Below, piece after piece: positions 17,268 to 26,643 of a stretch of 64,000 nt of DNA (position 1 is its first letter; each line of letters begins with the position of its first letter). Position numbers and translations under genes: made by a program. The notes under the pieces are model-generated. The model worked only from the letters and a program-made list of their open reading frames with translations, did not search any database and was not told where the DNA came from. Source of the DNA: 20CM-2-65-7 sp963830455 (GTDB taxonomy: Bacteria; Gemmatimonadota; Gemmatimonadetes; Gemmatimonadales; GWC2-71-9); NCBI GenBank assembly GCA_963830455.1, contig CAWHMT010000001.1, positions 62,001 through 126,000 of the forward strand. The letters run 5' to 3'.

Positions 17268-19075
17268 GGGATCTCCACACCCCAGCGTTCGGACCAGAGG
17301 GCCAGCATCAATTGCGGCCAGAGGCGGCGTGCGTGATTGTGCCGGCCGGCGCGATGCTCGGCCAGGAGCGGCGTATCGAGCACGCGATCGGCCAGGGGCG
17401 CGAGCCCCGTGTTCAGCCAGCGCGCCACGGGCACCGACAGCCCGCGCTTTCTTCGCTCGATGACGCGATCGGGGACGAGTCCACGCGCCGCTTCCTTTAA
17501 TATCGCCTTGGTCGTAAGGCCACGCACCTTGAACCGTGATGGCACGGGCAGGACCAGCTCCATCACCTCGCGGTCGAGAAACGGCGCGCGGGCTTCGACG
17601 GACGCGAGCATCGTCGCGCGATCGACCTTGACCAGCAGGTCATCCGGCAAATACGTCAGAAAGTCGAGCCACATCACCCGGTTCAAGGAATCGTCGTGCG
17701 GGAACCCGTTGAGCTTGCAGACCAGTTCCCCGATCACGCCGTCCTCGATGGTCATGGCACCGAGCCAGGTGAGATGGCGCTCCACCCAGGGCCGCTCCGC
17801 GGCGGAGATGAACTGCTTGAGCATGTATTCGAGCGTCATCTTCCCGGTGGACGACGGCCAGCGATCCATCGCCCACCGCATCAGCGACCGGAATGGACGT
17901 GGCAGGCGCTGCCAGCGCTCGGCATACTTGTGGCCGAGATAGGTCGGGTACCCACCGAACAGCTCGTCGGCCCCCTCGCCCGACAGAATGACTTTCACGT
18001 GCTCACGCGCCGCGTCCGCGAGCAGCCACGTCGGCAGGACCGCCGGATCGCCGAGCGGCTCCGCGAGCGAGTGCGACACCACGTCGAGCGCGCGGCCGAG
18101 CGATTCCTCGTCCGCGGTAACGACATGATGCACCGAGGCGATTTCGTGCGTGACCGCTTCGGCGTAGGCGCTCTCGTCGTAGCCGGGCTCGGTGAACCGC
18201 ACGGCGTAGGTGTGAATGCGCTCCCCGGGAATGGCGCGCGCGGCCGCTGCGACGAGCAGGGACGAATCGAGGCCGCCGCTCGTGAAGATGCCGAGCGGCA
18301 CGTCCGACATCAGCTCGCGCCGCACCGCCCGGAGCAGCGTGTCGCGGAGCTGCGCAACGCCGTCCCGCGACAGCACGGACGGCGCGGAGGCTGCCGCGGC
18401 CGCACTCCAGTAGGGCCGAATCGTGATGCGCTCGTTCTCGGCAATGAGGAGGTTGGCCGGCGGAAGCTTGTGGATCCCTTCGAACATCGTGTGCGGCGCC
18501 GGCACATAACCCAGGGCGCGGTACAGGGACAATCCCGTGCGGTTCAGCCGCCGGGGCTGATCGGGGAATTCGAGCAGCGCCTGAATCTCCGATGCAAACC
18601 GCAGCTCGCCGTCGATGTCGGTCCAGAACAGCGGCTTCTCACCGGCGCGGTCGCGCGCGAGCACCAGCCGGCGCCGCGCATCGTCCCAGACCGCCAGCCC
18701 GAACATCCCTTCCAGGCGCGCCACCGCATCGGGACCAAAGCGCTCGTAGAACGGCACGATCGTTTCGATGTCGCCGCGGGAGCGGAACGGATAGCGCCAA
18801 TCCGGAGCGGACGCCTGCCGCCGCAGCTCGGGAGCATTGTAGATCTCGCCATTGCAGACCATCCAGATGGTGCCGTCGGGACTCTGGAAGGGCTGATCAC
18901 CGGTCGTGAGATCCATGATCGCGAGCCGCCGGGCGCCGATACGGGCGCGCTCGTGTCCCACGATGGACTCGCCGTCGGGACCGCGATGACGCAAGGCGGC
19001 CGCCATCCGGGCGAGCGCATCCGGGTGGCGCAGCGGGACGGTGCCGCGTGCTATCGCGCCGAAGATGCCGCACAT
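17264..19075 (-). CDS. asnB: Asparagine synthetase, glutamine-hydrolysing
   Basis: 603-aa class II glutamine amidotransferase joined to an Asn synthase domain. The nucleophile Cys2 is present (MCGIFGAI), fixing the start at 19075; RHRGPDGES, CNGEIYN and the SxGGxDSS-type ATP loop (FTSGGLDSSLL, about residue 260) follow. It makes asparagine from aspartate, ATP and glutamine, or it acts in cell-envelope glycan amidation as some AsnB paralogs do. That second option deserves thought because GT39 and PLD genes flank it. The start overlaps the GT39 stop by 25 nt. Confidence 0.93.
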   Translation of the reverse strand: MCGIFGAIARGTVPLRHPDALARMAAALRHRGPDGESIVGHERARIGARRLAIMDLTTGDQPFQSPDGTIWMVCNGEIYNAPELRRQASAPDWRYPFRSRGDIETIVPFYERFGPDAVARLEGMFGLAVWDDARRRLVLARDRAGEKPLFWTDIDGELRFASEIQALLEFPDQPRRLNRTGLSLYRALGYVPAPHTMFEGIHKLPPANLLIAENERITIRPYWSAAAAASAPSVLSRDGVAQLRDTLLRAVRRELMSDVPLGIFTSGGLDSSLLVAAAARAIPGERIHTYAVRFTEPGYDESAYAEAVTHEIASVHHVVTADEESLGRALDVVSHSLAEPLGDPAVLPTWLLADAAREHVKVILSGEGADELFGGYPTYLGHKYAERWQRLPRPFRSLMRWAMDRWPSSTGKMTLEYMLKQFISAAERPWVERHLTWLGAMTIEDGVIGELVCKLNGFPHDDSLNRVMWLDFLTYLPDDLLVKVDRATMLASVEARAPFLDREVMELVLPVPSRFKVRGLTTKAILKEAARGLVPDRVIERRKRGLSVPVARWLNTGLAPLADRVLDTPLLAEHRAGRHNHARRLWPQLMLALWSERWGVEIP

Positions 19076-20697
19076 GGTCCATACGCCGCGTACCGGCCCT
19101 CGACGGCGAGCAACGGCACCAGCGAATCGAGCACCGCGCGCGCGCGGGCGTCGCCGGCGCGGGTCACGAAAGCCGTCGGCGTCACACACTCTCTCAGACG
19201 CTCGCGCCAGTAGTCGGCGGGCTTCAGTGGTGAACCCGGTACGGCGCGGTACTTCTCGTGATAGTCGGCAATGAAGTTGCTGGTCAACTCACGGCCGGTC
19301 TCGGTCGCGACCGGTACGGAGCGTCGCAAATAGAAGGGAAGCGATGGCGGGAAGGCGGACACGCCCACCACATCAACGGCGCCAACATTGGCGATCACGC
19401 TGGCCAACGTTCTCGCCGAACGGTCATCGCCGACGGCGTCGAGCAGCCGGCCAGACACGAGGGGGACGATCACGATCGGAAGCGCATAGCCCATCACGAC
19501 CAGCGCAGGCCGAGGATTGCCCGTGCGTGCTCCGGACCAAACCATGAGCGCCGATGCAATCAACGCGACTCCCAGTGCGAGTGCGGTTGGCGGGATCGCG
19601 GTCCGCTCGGCGGGCGTCAGGTTGATCGGCACCGGCAGCCACAGCGTGAGCGAGACGAGTGCAACGCCGGCCAGGGCCGCGATGGGGATGTAGGCCCGCC
19701 GTCCCGCGCCGATGCCACCGTCGAGTTCGTCACCGGCGTGTCGCGTGAGCACGCGCGCGGCGGCCAGGGCAAACGGCGGCATCAAGGGCAGCACGTACTG
19801 AGGCAGCTTGGACTGATTGAGCGTGAAGAAGAGCAGCGGGCCGAGCACCCAACACGCGAGCAGGATCGCATCCTGCGCCTGTGGATTGACGCGGCGCGCC
19901 AGCCACGCCCAGCGCCAGTTCCGCCACCGCGCGAGCGCCGGCACGATCCAGGGAAACGCCGCGACCGGCACGATCGGCAGGTAATACCAGAACGGCGCCG
20001 TCCGGTGAAAGCGCGTCGATGTCACGCGCTCGAACGTCTCCCGTACGAACACGTAGTGTGGAAACTCCGGAATGCGCAGCGAGGTCGCGACAAACCAGGG
20101 CAGGGCGACCAGCGCGAACATCGCGAGCGCAGAAAGGGGAAACAGGCGCCGCACCGGCCGGCCCGTGAGCAGTGCGTACGGGATCACCGTCGCGAGCGGA
20201 ATCAGGATGGCGACCGGCCCCTTCGTGATCGCGCCGAGCCCGATCGCCGCCCACGCGAGCATCGGCCGCTCGTCCCAAAAGGCGAGAATCGCGAGCGTGG
20301 TACAGAAGGCGAGCGCGCTGTCGAAGATCGTGGTGCGCGCATAGGCGAGCACCAGCGGCATCGTAACGAGGGCGACGGCCGCGAGCCACGCGGGGTCCCG
20401 GCCCCAGCGGCGCCGCGCGAACCAGATCACCACCACGACCGTCGCGAGCGTGAAGAGATACGCGGGCAGGCGCGCCGCCGTCTCGGTGGGGCCGAGCACC
20501 TCCATGATCGCGGCCGCGGCCGCGAAGTAGACGATCGGTTTGTCGAGGTACGGCAGCCCGTCGAGGTGCGGCAGGAGATAGTCGTTCGTCTGCGCCATCT
20601 CGCGCGCGACTTCCGCGTTGCGGCCCTCGTCCGGGTCGAACAGGGGATACCCGCCGAGGTCGAAGCCCAGGGCCAGCACGGCGGCGAGCAGCAGCAC
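19051..20697 (-). CDS. Glycosyltransferase family 39 (ArnT/PMT-like) membrane protein
   Basis: About 548-aa polytopic transferase using polyprenyl-phosphate sugars. The catalytic first loop has FDPDEGRNAEVAREMA and LDGLPYLDKPIVYF, diagnostic of the ArnT/GT39 family, followed by about eleven hydrophobic segments and a periplasmic C-terminal domain. It probably glycosylates lipid A, a cell-wall glycan or proteins. The start is unclear: GTG 20697 begins inside the first helix, CTG 20709 would be more natural, and the frame stays open to 20931 across the upstream gene. Confidence 0.85.
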   Translation of the reverse strand: MLLLAAVLALGFDLGGYPLFDPDEGRNAEVAREMAQTNDYLLPHLDGLPYLDKPIVYFAAAAAIMEVLGPTETAARLPAYLFTLATVVVVIWFARRRWGRDPAWLAAVALVTMPLVLAYARTTIFDSALAFCTTLAILAFWDERPMLAWAAIGLGAITKGPVAILIPLATVIPYALLTGRPVRRLFPLSALAMFALVALPWFVATSLRIPEFPHYVFVRETFERVTSTRFHRTAPFWYYLPIVPVAAFPWIVPALARWRNWRWAWLARRVNPQAQDAILLACWVLGPLLFFTLNQSKLPQYVLPLMPPFALAAARVLTRHAGDELDGGIGAGRRAYIPIAALAGVALVSLTLWLPVPINLTPAERTAIPPTALALGVALIASALMVWSGARTGNPRPALVVMGYALPIVIVPLVSGRLLDAVGDDRSARTLASVIANVGAVDVVGVSAFPPSLPFYLRRSVPVATETGRELTSNFIADYHEKYRAVPGSPLKPADYWRERLRECVTPTAFVTRAGDARARAVLDSLVPLLAVEGRYAAYGPCAASSAR

Positions 20698-20731
20698 CGG
20701 CCACCGCAGGTACGCGCCGAGCGGAAGTGTG

Positions 20732-21169
20732 CTAGGAACCGGGGGCCTTGGGGGACTGAGGGGGCTGCACGGGGGACGTCGGCATCTGGGAGACGGTGAT
20801 CGGGACAGTCGCTTTGCGCTCGCCGTCCACCGTGATCTCGAAGCGGTACTGCCCGGCATGCGGGAACGGCACGTCGAACACCAACACCGCGGCGGCCTCG
20901 ATCTCGGTGATACCGGCCGGCGGCTCGGCAAAATTCACCGTACCCGATCCCCCCAGCAGCTCCGCATCCTCGTCGTCCATCAACTTGATCTGCACCTGGT
21001 GCTCGCCCACTTCGGTGCGCTTGCCCTTGAGGCGCAGCACCAGGTGCAGGCGCGGATGCATCACCGGAAACTGCGGCACCCAGATATGCTGGAAGATGCC
21101 CAGCACTGACATCTTGCCGGACTGATCGACCAGCGCGTAATCGGCGACGACAGCGAAATCGAGATGCAC
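20732..21169 (-). CDS. DUF6941-like conserved protein
   Basis: 145-aa cytosolic beta-rich protein of unknown function. The pattern VVADYALVDQSGKMSVLGIF, then MHPRLHLVLRLKG and PHAGQYRFEITVDGE, matches a small family (DUF6941) described only from genome surveys. The C-terminus is Pro-rich (VQPPQSPKAPGS). It shares one base with the DUF2911 stop upstream, so it belongs to the same transcript. No catalytic residues can be proposed. Confidence 0.72.
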   Translation of the reverse strand: MHLDFAVVADYALVDQSGKMSVLGIFQHIWVPQFPVMHPRLHLVLRLKGKRTEVGEHQVQIKLMDDEDAELLGGSGTVNFAEPPAGITEIEAAAVLVFDVPFPHAGQYRFEITVDGERKATVPITVSQMPTSPVQPPQSPKAPGS

Positions 21170-22293
21170 TACTTCTTCGCGACGGGCACGGAGTAGCGCG
21201 TGCGGTCCCAGGTGAACGTGATCGCGCGCGGAGCCGTTGCCGGCTCGAAGGCGATTGTGAACTGCTCGACGGGCGTCGCGAGCGTATCAACCTTGGCGTC
21301 GATTCGCACGAGATCGTGCGCGGGATCGTACGTCGTGCCCCACTGACCGGTGTTCTTGTTGATGATGAGCTTCCATCCCGTAGGCGACGGCAGCGTCCAG
21401 ATCGTGTATTTGCCGGCGGGGACGGTGGCGCCGGCGATGACGAGATCGGCTGACGTGCTGAGCTGCGACGCGGCGTTCGCCCCCGTCCGCCACACCGAAT
21501 TCCACGGTGCGACGTTGCCGAAGATCTCACGCCCGCGCTTGGACGGGCGGCTGTAATCGACCCACACCTCCGCGCCGCCCAGGTTTGCGCGCACGGTATC
21601 GCGCGGCGACAACTGGCCGAGCGGCCGGCTAGCGAACATCGGTCCGGCTTGCGCCATTGGGACGGATGGCACCCGCTGCACGTCGACTTGAACCGTGCTG
21701 CCCTTTCCCGTCAGCCACGTGAGGCGGCCCTGCCTGTCGAGCGTGAACGTGAACGGTCCCAGTCCGGCGAGCTGGCCGTCGTGGAAGGTCAGCGCCAACG
21801 TGTCACCCCCGAGCTTCTTGACGTATCCCACGCTGGTCCGGTCGGAGGATGCCAGCGCGGTGAACGACATGCTGTCTTTGCCGCTGGCTCGCGCCTGGCG
21901 GCCCAGGTGCTCCATGAGCCCGTAGATGTGCAGGGTGAACGGATACGTGCCTCGAGGGACCGCGATGCGCTGCGTGACCGTACTGTCGGCGCGCGGCGAG
22001 GTGATGATGGCGGTATCCCCCCGGAACTCGACCGTCAATCGCGTTTCCGCCGGACCCGGACCGCCTCCGATGCTGTGGGTGATCAGCTCGGAGCGCCGGA
22101 CCGTCCCATCGGGATTCAGGTCGTTGATGTAGATGCGGTGCAGGCTGCGCGGCGACCGGATGACGTATTCGCCCCGCAGCTGCGTGGCGGTGCGTGTGTA
22201 TTGCTCGAGCGACAGCGTGTCGGTTCCCAACCTGACGACGAAGGCGCCAGAGTCCTGCACCGTCAGGCTCACAGCCAGCAGCAGCGCAATCAC
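21169..22293 (-). CDS. Exported DUF2911 domain protein
   Basis: 374-aa protein with a short signal (MIALLLAVSLTVQ). An N-terminal beta-rich region (about residues 20-210) precedes a DUF2911 domain with VDYSRPSKRGREIFG, WRTGANAASQL, VPAGKYTIWTLPS and WKLIINKNTGQWGTTYD. DUF2911 is frequent in Bacteroidota and Gemmatimonadota and has no known activity. The GTG start follows a GAGGGAGGGG ribosome site. It follows the cyclophilin gene by 14 nt and overlaps the DUF6941 gene by one base. Confidence 0.88.
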   Translation of the reverse strand: MIALLLAVSLTVQDSGAFVVRLGTDTLSLEQYTRTATQLRGEYVIRSPRSLHRIYINDLNPDGTVRRSELITHSIGGGPGPAETRLTVEFRGDTAIITSPRADSTVTQRIAVPRGTYPFTLHIYGLMEHLGRQARASGKDSMSFTALASSDRTSVGYVKKLGGDTLALTFHDGQLAGLGPFTFTLDRQGRLTWLTGKGSTVQVDVQRVPSVPMAQAGPMFASRPLGQLSPRDTVRANLGGAEVWVDYSRPSKRGREIFGNVAPWNSVWRTGANAASQLSTSADLVIAGATVPAGKYTIWTLPSPTGWKLIINKNTGQWGTTYDPAHDLVRIDAKVDTLATPVEQFTIAFEPATAPRAITFTWDRTRYSVPVAKK

Positions 22294-22307
22294 AACCCCT
22301 CCCTCAA

Positions 22308-22757
22308 TTACGAGACGCGAATCGACTTGATCTCGTCGTTACCCCTGATGGCGTTGACGACATCCATTCCCTTCGTCACCTGCCCGAACACGGTGTGCAC
22401 GCCGTCGAGATGGCGCTGCGGCGCATGACAGATGAAAAACTGACTCCCGCCCGTGTCCTTGCCGGCATGCGCCATCGAAAGCGTGCCGGCGACGTGTTTA
22501 TGCGTGTTTTTGGAGGTCTCGCACTTGATCGTGTATCCCGGGCCGCCGGTGCCCACCGGTCCTTTACCGGTCTTGGAGTACGGATCGCCGCCCTGAACCA
22601 TGAAGTTCGGAATCACGCGATGGAATTTGGTGCCGTCGTAGAAGTTGGAGTTGGCGAGCTTTTCGAAGTTCGCCACCGTGCCGGGCACTTCATCGGCGAA
22701 CAGCTCCAGCTCGATGGTGCCCTTCGCCGTGTCGATCACCGCTTTCTTGTTCGCCAT
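22308..22757 (-). CDS. Peptidyl-prolyl cis-trans isomerase, cyclophilin type
   Basis: 149-aa single-domain cytosolic cyclophilin. Conserved FHRVIPNFMVQGGDP supplies the catalytic Arg and Phe, and GGSQFFICHAPQRHLDGVHTVFG the Gln and His positions of the active site. There is no signal peptide, unlike PpiA. It catalyses proline isomerisation during folding. It is the first gene of the long minus-strand run ending at 9035. Confidence 0.95.
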   Translation of the reverse strand: MANKKAVIDTAKGTIELELFADEVPGTVANFEKLANSNFYDGTKFHRVIPNFMVQGGDPYSKTGKGPVGTGGPGYTIKCETSKNTHKHVAGTLSMAHAGKDTGGSQFFICHAPQRHLDGVHTVFGQVTKGMDVVNAIRGNDEIKSIRVS

Positions 22758-22813
22758 CTACCATCCCGTGTTGAGGGTGTCGGCTGCGATGCTAGGAATG
22801 TGACCTCGGGGTC

Positions 22814-24832
22814 TCACTGCGCCAAGAGCGCCGCGAGCTGCTCCGGCGTCGCGACCGGCAACGAACAGGTGGTGCCGACACACACGGTCGCCGCCGGGGG
22901 GGGGGCATCCACAATCTTCCGAATGACGACCTTGCGGGGCCGATAGGTCTGCAGGGCGAGGAGGTGCATCGCGCAGGCCGGACCATCACCGCGCGGTCCG
23001 GCCACCTCGATACGGGTCACCGGATGCACGGCCCAATCGACTGCCCGGACCAGCGTGGCACCGTAGAGCGACAGCTCGCGCGCGCTCCCGGCAAACGCGC
23101 CCAATTGACGGTCGAGTCGCTCGCGCCACTGGCGGTCGCCGGTGAGCGCCCAGAGTCTCGCGAGCACGAGCGCTGCCACGCCGTTGGGAGAGGGCGTCGG
23201 CGCGTCCTGCACCGGCTTGGCGCGGGTTGCCAGATACGCAATGTCCCCCGCGCCCCCAGCTGCCGCGTTCGTGGCGGCGATATCGAAGTAGCCACCCGCG
23301 GGATCGGCATGCGCTGTCTCGCCGTACGCCATCACCTCGAGCGCGCGCTCCAGCCAGCGCTGGTCGCCGGTCGCCTCGTACGCATCGAGAAACGCCGCGG
23401 CCGCCTGCATGTTGTCATCGAGCATGCCGCGCGGCATGGGACGTCCCAGCACGTGCGACATCCCGCCTCCCCCATCCCAGGCCTCTTTCCAGATTCGTTC
23501 GAGCACTTTCAACGCGAGCTCGTTCAATTCCGGCCGATCGAGCACGGCGCCGGCCTGCAGGAACGCCGCTGCCATCATCGCATTCCAGTTCACGTACGGC
23601 GTGCGGTCTACGAACGGTGCCTTGCGGCGGTCGCGTGCCGCCTTGAGCTGCTTGATCGCCCGGCGCAGGATTGGCCACTCGTCGTCGCCCGCGGGATCCT
23701 GCTTCCACCACAACACGTTCTTCTTCGGGTTGTGGTGCATTTCGCCGGTCTCCTGGATGTCGAACACTCGTGCCGCGACGGCGCGCTCCTCCGCGGTCAA
23801 CTCCGCCGTGCATTCCTCCAGCGTCCACGTCCAGTAGTCGCCGTCGTCGCCAAACGTCACATCCGCGTCCTGCGAGGTCGCGAACGAGCCGTGGATCCGA
23901 TCCGCCATGACCGCGAGCATCCAGTCGACGATGCCGGTCGCGACGTCCTTGTAGAGGGGCGTGCCGAGCTGCTGGTAGGCCGAGAGATAGGCGCGCAGCA
24001 ACTCCGAGTTGTCGTACGACATCTTCTCGAAGTGCGGCACGATCCAGCCCTCGTCGACCGAATACCGATGGAATCCGCCCCCCAGATGATCGCGGACGCC
24101 GCCCCGCGCCATGCCGTTCAGCGTCTTTTCCACGATGTCTCGCGGCCACTCCAGGCCCCCCCCCGCGCGGCTGTCGTACAGCCGCGCGAGCATGAACTCG
24201 ATCGCCGCGGCGTGGGGGAACTTGGGCGCGGTGCCGAACCCGCCGTGGCGCACGTCGAACAGCCGGGCCATCTGATCCGCGGCCCCACTCACGAGATCGG
24301 GGCCCACGGCGCCGGCCTTTGCTTCGTTCAGCGTTTGCACGACGTGCTCGCGGATGGCGCGCGCGTTGGCGGTCACACGCTCGCTCTCCTCGCGAAAGGT
24401 GCGCGCGATCTCCATGAGCACGCGCCGAAAACCGGGACGGCCGTAGGGATTGTTGTCGGGTGGAAAGTAGGTGCCGCCGAAGAACACCTCGCCGTCGGGC
24501 GTCAGGAACGCCGTGAGGGGCCAGCCGCCCTGGCCGCTGAGCGCCTGCACCGCCCGCTGATAGCGCGAGTCCACATCGGGCCGCTCGTCGCGGTCCACCT
24601 TGATGCAGACGAAATCGCGATTCAGCAGCTCGGCTACGCCCGTATCTTCGTACGACTCGCCGTCCATCACGTGGCACCAGTGGCACCACACGGCGCCGAT
24701 ATCGAGGAGGATCGGCTTGCGCTCTGCCCGCGCGCGCGCGAACGCCGCAGCATCCCAGGGCATCCAATGCACCGGTTGGTGCGCGGCCGACTTCAGGTAG
24801 GCCGAGTTCTGGGTGGCCAGCTGATTAGACAT
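22814..24832 (-). CDS. DUF255 thioredoxin-domain protein (YyaL/SPATA20 family)
   Basis: 672-aa protein with an N-terminal thioredoxin-like domain (AVWCHWCHVMDGESYED, residues about 47-63, with the typical CxxC) and a C-terminal (alpha/alpha)6 barrel like glycoside-processing epimerases (GMARGGVRDHLGGGFHRYS, WNAMMAAAFLQAG). The bacterial function is not established. The cytosolic N-terminus MSNQLATQNSAYLKSAAHQPV is well conserved in the family. A nine-G tract (22897-22905) and a nine-C tract (24156-24164) lie in the gene. It overlaps the upstream M20D gene by 8 nt. Confidence 0.92.
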   Translation of the reverse strand: MSNQLATQNSAYLKSAAHQPVHWMPWDAAAFARARAERKPILLDIGAVWCHWCHVMDGESYEDTGVAELLNRDFVCIKVDRDERPDVDSRYQRAVQALSGQGGWPLTAFLTPDGEVFFGGTYFPPDNNPYGRPGFRRVLMEIARTFREESERVTANARAIREHVVQTLNEAKAGAVGPDLVSGAADQMARLFDVRHGGFGTAPKFPHAAAIEFMLARLYDSRAGGGLEWPRDIVEKTLNGMARGGVRDHLGGGFHRYSVDEGWIVPHFEKMSYDNSELLRAYLSAYQQLGTPLYKDVATGIVDWMLAVMADRIHGSFATSQDADVTFGDDGDYWTWTLEECTAELTAEERAVAARVFDIQETGEMHHNPKKNVLWWKQDPAGDDEWPILRRAIKQLKAARDRRKAPFVDRTPYVNWNAMMAAAFLQAGAVLDRPELNELALKVLERIWKEAWDGGGGMSHVLGRPMPRGMLDDNMQAAAAFLDAYEATGDQRWLERALEVMAYGETAHADPAGGYFDIAATNAAAGGAGDIAYLATRAKPVQDAPTPSPNGVAALVLARLWALTGDRQWRERLDRQLGAFAGSARELSLYGATLVRAVDWAVHPVTRIEVAGPRGDGPACAMHLLALQTYRPRKVVIRKIVDAPPPAATVCVGTTCSLPVATPEQLAALLAQ

Positions 24833-25979
24833 CCAGATACTTTACCGCCGCCAGCGTCAGCAGCTCCGACCCGATGACGAGTGAGTCTTCGTCGATGTCG
24901 AACGTCGGGCTGTGGTGTGGGGAAGAAGCGCGGCTGCGCGATGCCGAGCCCACGAACGCGAAACAGCCCGGCACCTGCTCGAGGAAACACGCCATGTCCT
25001 CGCCGCCCATTGTCCGCACGCCGTGGCGCACGTTCGCAGCGCCGACTACTTGGACGGCGGCATCCCGCATGAGCGCGCTGAGCTTCTCGTCATTGATCAG
25101 CGGCGCGCTCAGCCGGCGGTATGTGACGTTGGCCTGAGCACCGAACGCGGCCGCGATCCCCTGAGCCGTTTCCTCCACGAGCCCGGGGGCATCCTCGAAA
25201 AACCTGCCGCCGAAGGTCCGCACGGTGCCTCGCAGGTCGGCGCGCGCCGGGATCACGTTGAACGCGCGCCCCGCATGCACCTCGGTGACCGAGACGAGCC
25301 CCTCTTCGAGCGGATCGCGCCGGCGCGAGACCAGACCCTGGAGACCGGTGATCACGTGCGCGGCGATCAGCACCGGATCGATCGTTTGATGCGGCGCGGC
25401 CGCATGGCCGCCCCGACCCAGGATCTCGATTTCGAACTGATCGACGGAAGCCATCACCGGCCCCGCCATGATCCCGATCGTGCCGACGGGAAGGTCGTTC
25501 CACAGGTGGAGGCCGAAGGCCGCGTGCACCGTGGGACTGTCGAGCACGCCGTCCCCGATCATCGCCTGCGCGCCGTTGGAGACCTCCTCGGCGGGCTGGA
25601 ACGCGAACTTCACGCTCCCGGCGAGATCGAGCGGCGCGAGCCGGCGCGCCACCTCGAGGCCGATCGCGACATGCCCGTCGTGACCGCAGGCGTGCATCTT
25701 GCCCGGATGCTGGGAGCGGTACGGGACCGCATTCGCCTCTTCCACCGGCAGCGCGTCCATATCCGCCCGGAGCAGCACACAGCGACCTCCTGCATTCTTC
25801 TTCAGTGCGACGACCCCCGTTTTCCCGACACCGGGCGTGACGTGATAGTCGAGCGAGCGCAGCCGGTCGGCGACGAGGGCGGCGGTGCGGGTCTCTTCGA
25901 ACCCCAGCTCGGGGTGCTGGTGGATGTCGCGTCGCGTCGCGATCAGCCCAGCGCGATCGACCGGCGCGATTGTCGTCAT
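24825..25979 (-). CDS. M20D family amidohydrolase, cytosolic
   Basis: 384-aa aminoacylase/hippurate-hydrolase-like enzyme that removes acyl groups from amino acids or related amides. Metal-binding motifs are seen in HQHPELGFEE, the CGHDGH sequence (about residues 98-103), EEVSNGAQAM and HLWNDLP. ATG 25979 was chosen as it overlaps the nth stop (ATGA) and starts the protein just before the conserved TRRDIHQHPE. No signal peptide, in contrast to its exported relative at 47826-49127. Confidence 0.92.
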   Translation of the reverse strand: MTTIAPVDRAGLIATRRDIHQHPELGFEETRTAALVADRLRSLDYHVTPGVGKTGVVALKKNAGGRCVLLRADMDALPVEEANAVPYRSQHPGKMHACGHDGHVAIGLEVARRLAPLDLAGSVKFAFQPAEEVSNGAQAMIGDGVLDSPTVHAAFGLHLWNDLPVGTIGIMAGPVMASVDQFEIEILGRGGHAAAPHQTIDPVLIAAHVITGLQGLVSRRRDPLEEGLVSVTEVHAGRAFNVIPARADLRGTVRTFGGRFFEDAPGLVEETAQGIAAAFGAQANVTYRRLSAPLINDEKLSALMRDAAVQVVGAANVRHGVRTMGGEDMACFLEQVPGCFAFVGSASRSRASSPHHSPTFDIDEDSLVIGSELLTLAAVKYLDV

Positions 25980-26629
25980 ACCGTCGAGCTCGGGCAGAGC
26001 CGGTTGAGCACGCAATCCGGGCACCGCGGCCGCCGCGCGATGCACACCGCGCGGCCGTGGTGGATCAGTGTGTGCGAGAACCACGTCCAATCGCCCCGCG
26101 GCACGATCTCCATCAAATCCTGTTCAATGCTCACCGGGTCGTCCTGGCGCGTGAGCTTGAGGAGCCGGGTCAGGCGATGAACATGCGTGTCCACGACGAC
26201 GCCTTCATTCTTCTTGAACCAGGTGCCGAGGATCACGTTGGCCGTCTTGCGACCGACGCCGGGGAGCCGGGTGAGCTCGTCCATGGTCTGGGGCACTTCA
26301 CCGCCATGCCGCTCGACCAGGGCCTGCGCCATGCCGATGATCGATTTGGTCTTGTTCCGGAAGAAGCCGGTGGACTGGATTTCCTGCTCGAGCACGCGCG
26401 GGTCGACGGCGGCGTAATCGGCGGCGGTGCGGTATTTCGCGAACAGGTGCGGGGTGACCATGTTCACCCGCGCGTCGGTGCATTGCGCCGACAGGATCGT
26501 GGCGACGACCAGCTCGAGGGCGCTGCGGTGGGTCAGCGCGCAGGTGGCGTCCGGATACTCACGCTTCAGCCGTGTAATGATCTTGCGGGCCCGCGCCTTC
26601 CGCTCGGCCGCCGCGACTTTCGTCTTCAT
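25976..26629 (-). CDS. nth: Endonuclease III
   Basis: 217-aa base-excision repair glycosylase/AP lyase. The helix-hairpin-helix and catalytic Lys are in LPGVGRKTANVILG, the catalytic Asp in VVVDTHVHRLTRLL, and the [4Fe-4S] cluster cysteines in CIARRPRCPDCVLNRLC (spacing 6-2-5). It removes oxidised pyrimidines. The N-terminus carries an extra basic helix (MKTKVAAAERKARARK). It overlaps the M20D gene by 4 nt. Confidence 0.96.
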   Translation of the reverse strand: MKTKVAAAERKARARKIITRLKREYPDATCALTHRSALELVVATILSAQCTDARVNMVTPHLFAKYRTAADYAAVDPRVLEQEIQSTGFFRNKTKSIIGMAQALVERHGGEVPQTMDELTRLPGVGRKTANVILGTWFKKNEGVVVDTHVHRLTRLLKLTRQDDPVSIEQDLMEIVPRGDWTWFSHTLIHHGRAVCIARRPRCPDCVLNRLCPSSTV

Positions 26630-26643
26630 GGGTGAGCGGGAAT

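Noticed and set aside
15247..17280. 677-aa reading of the phospholipase D frame
   Set aside because: The first 194 codons overlap the HD-domain gene in another frame and are not protein-like; the GTGA overlap at 16698 gives a normal start.
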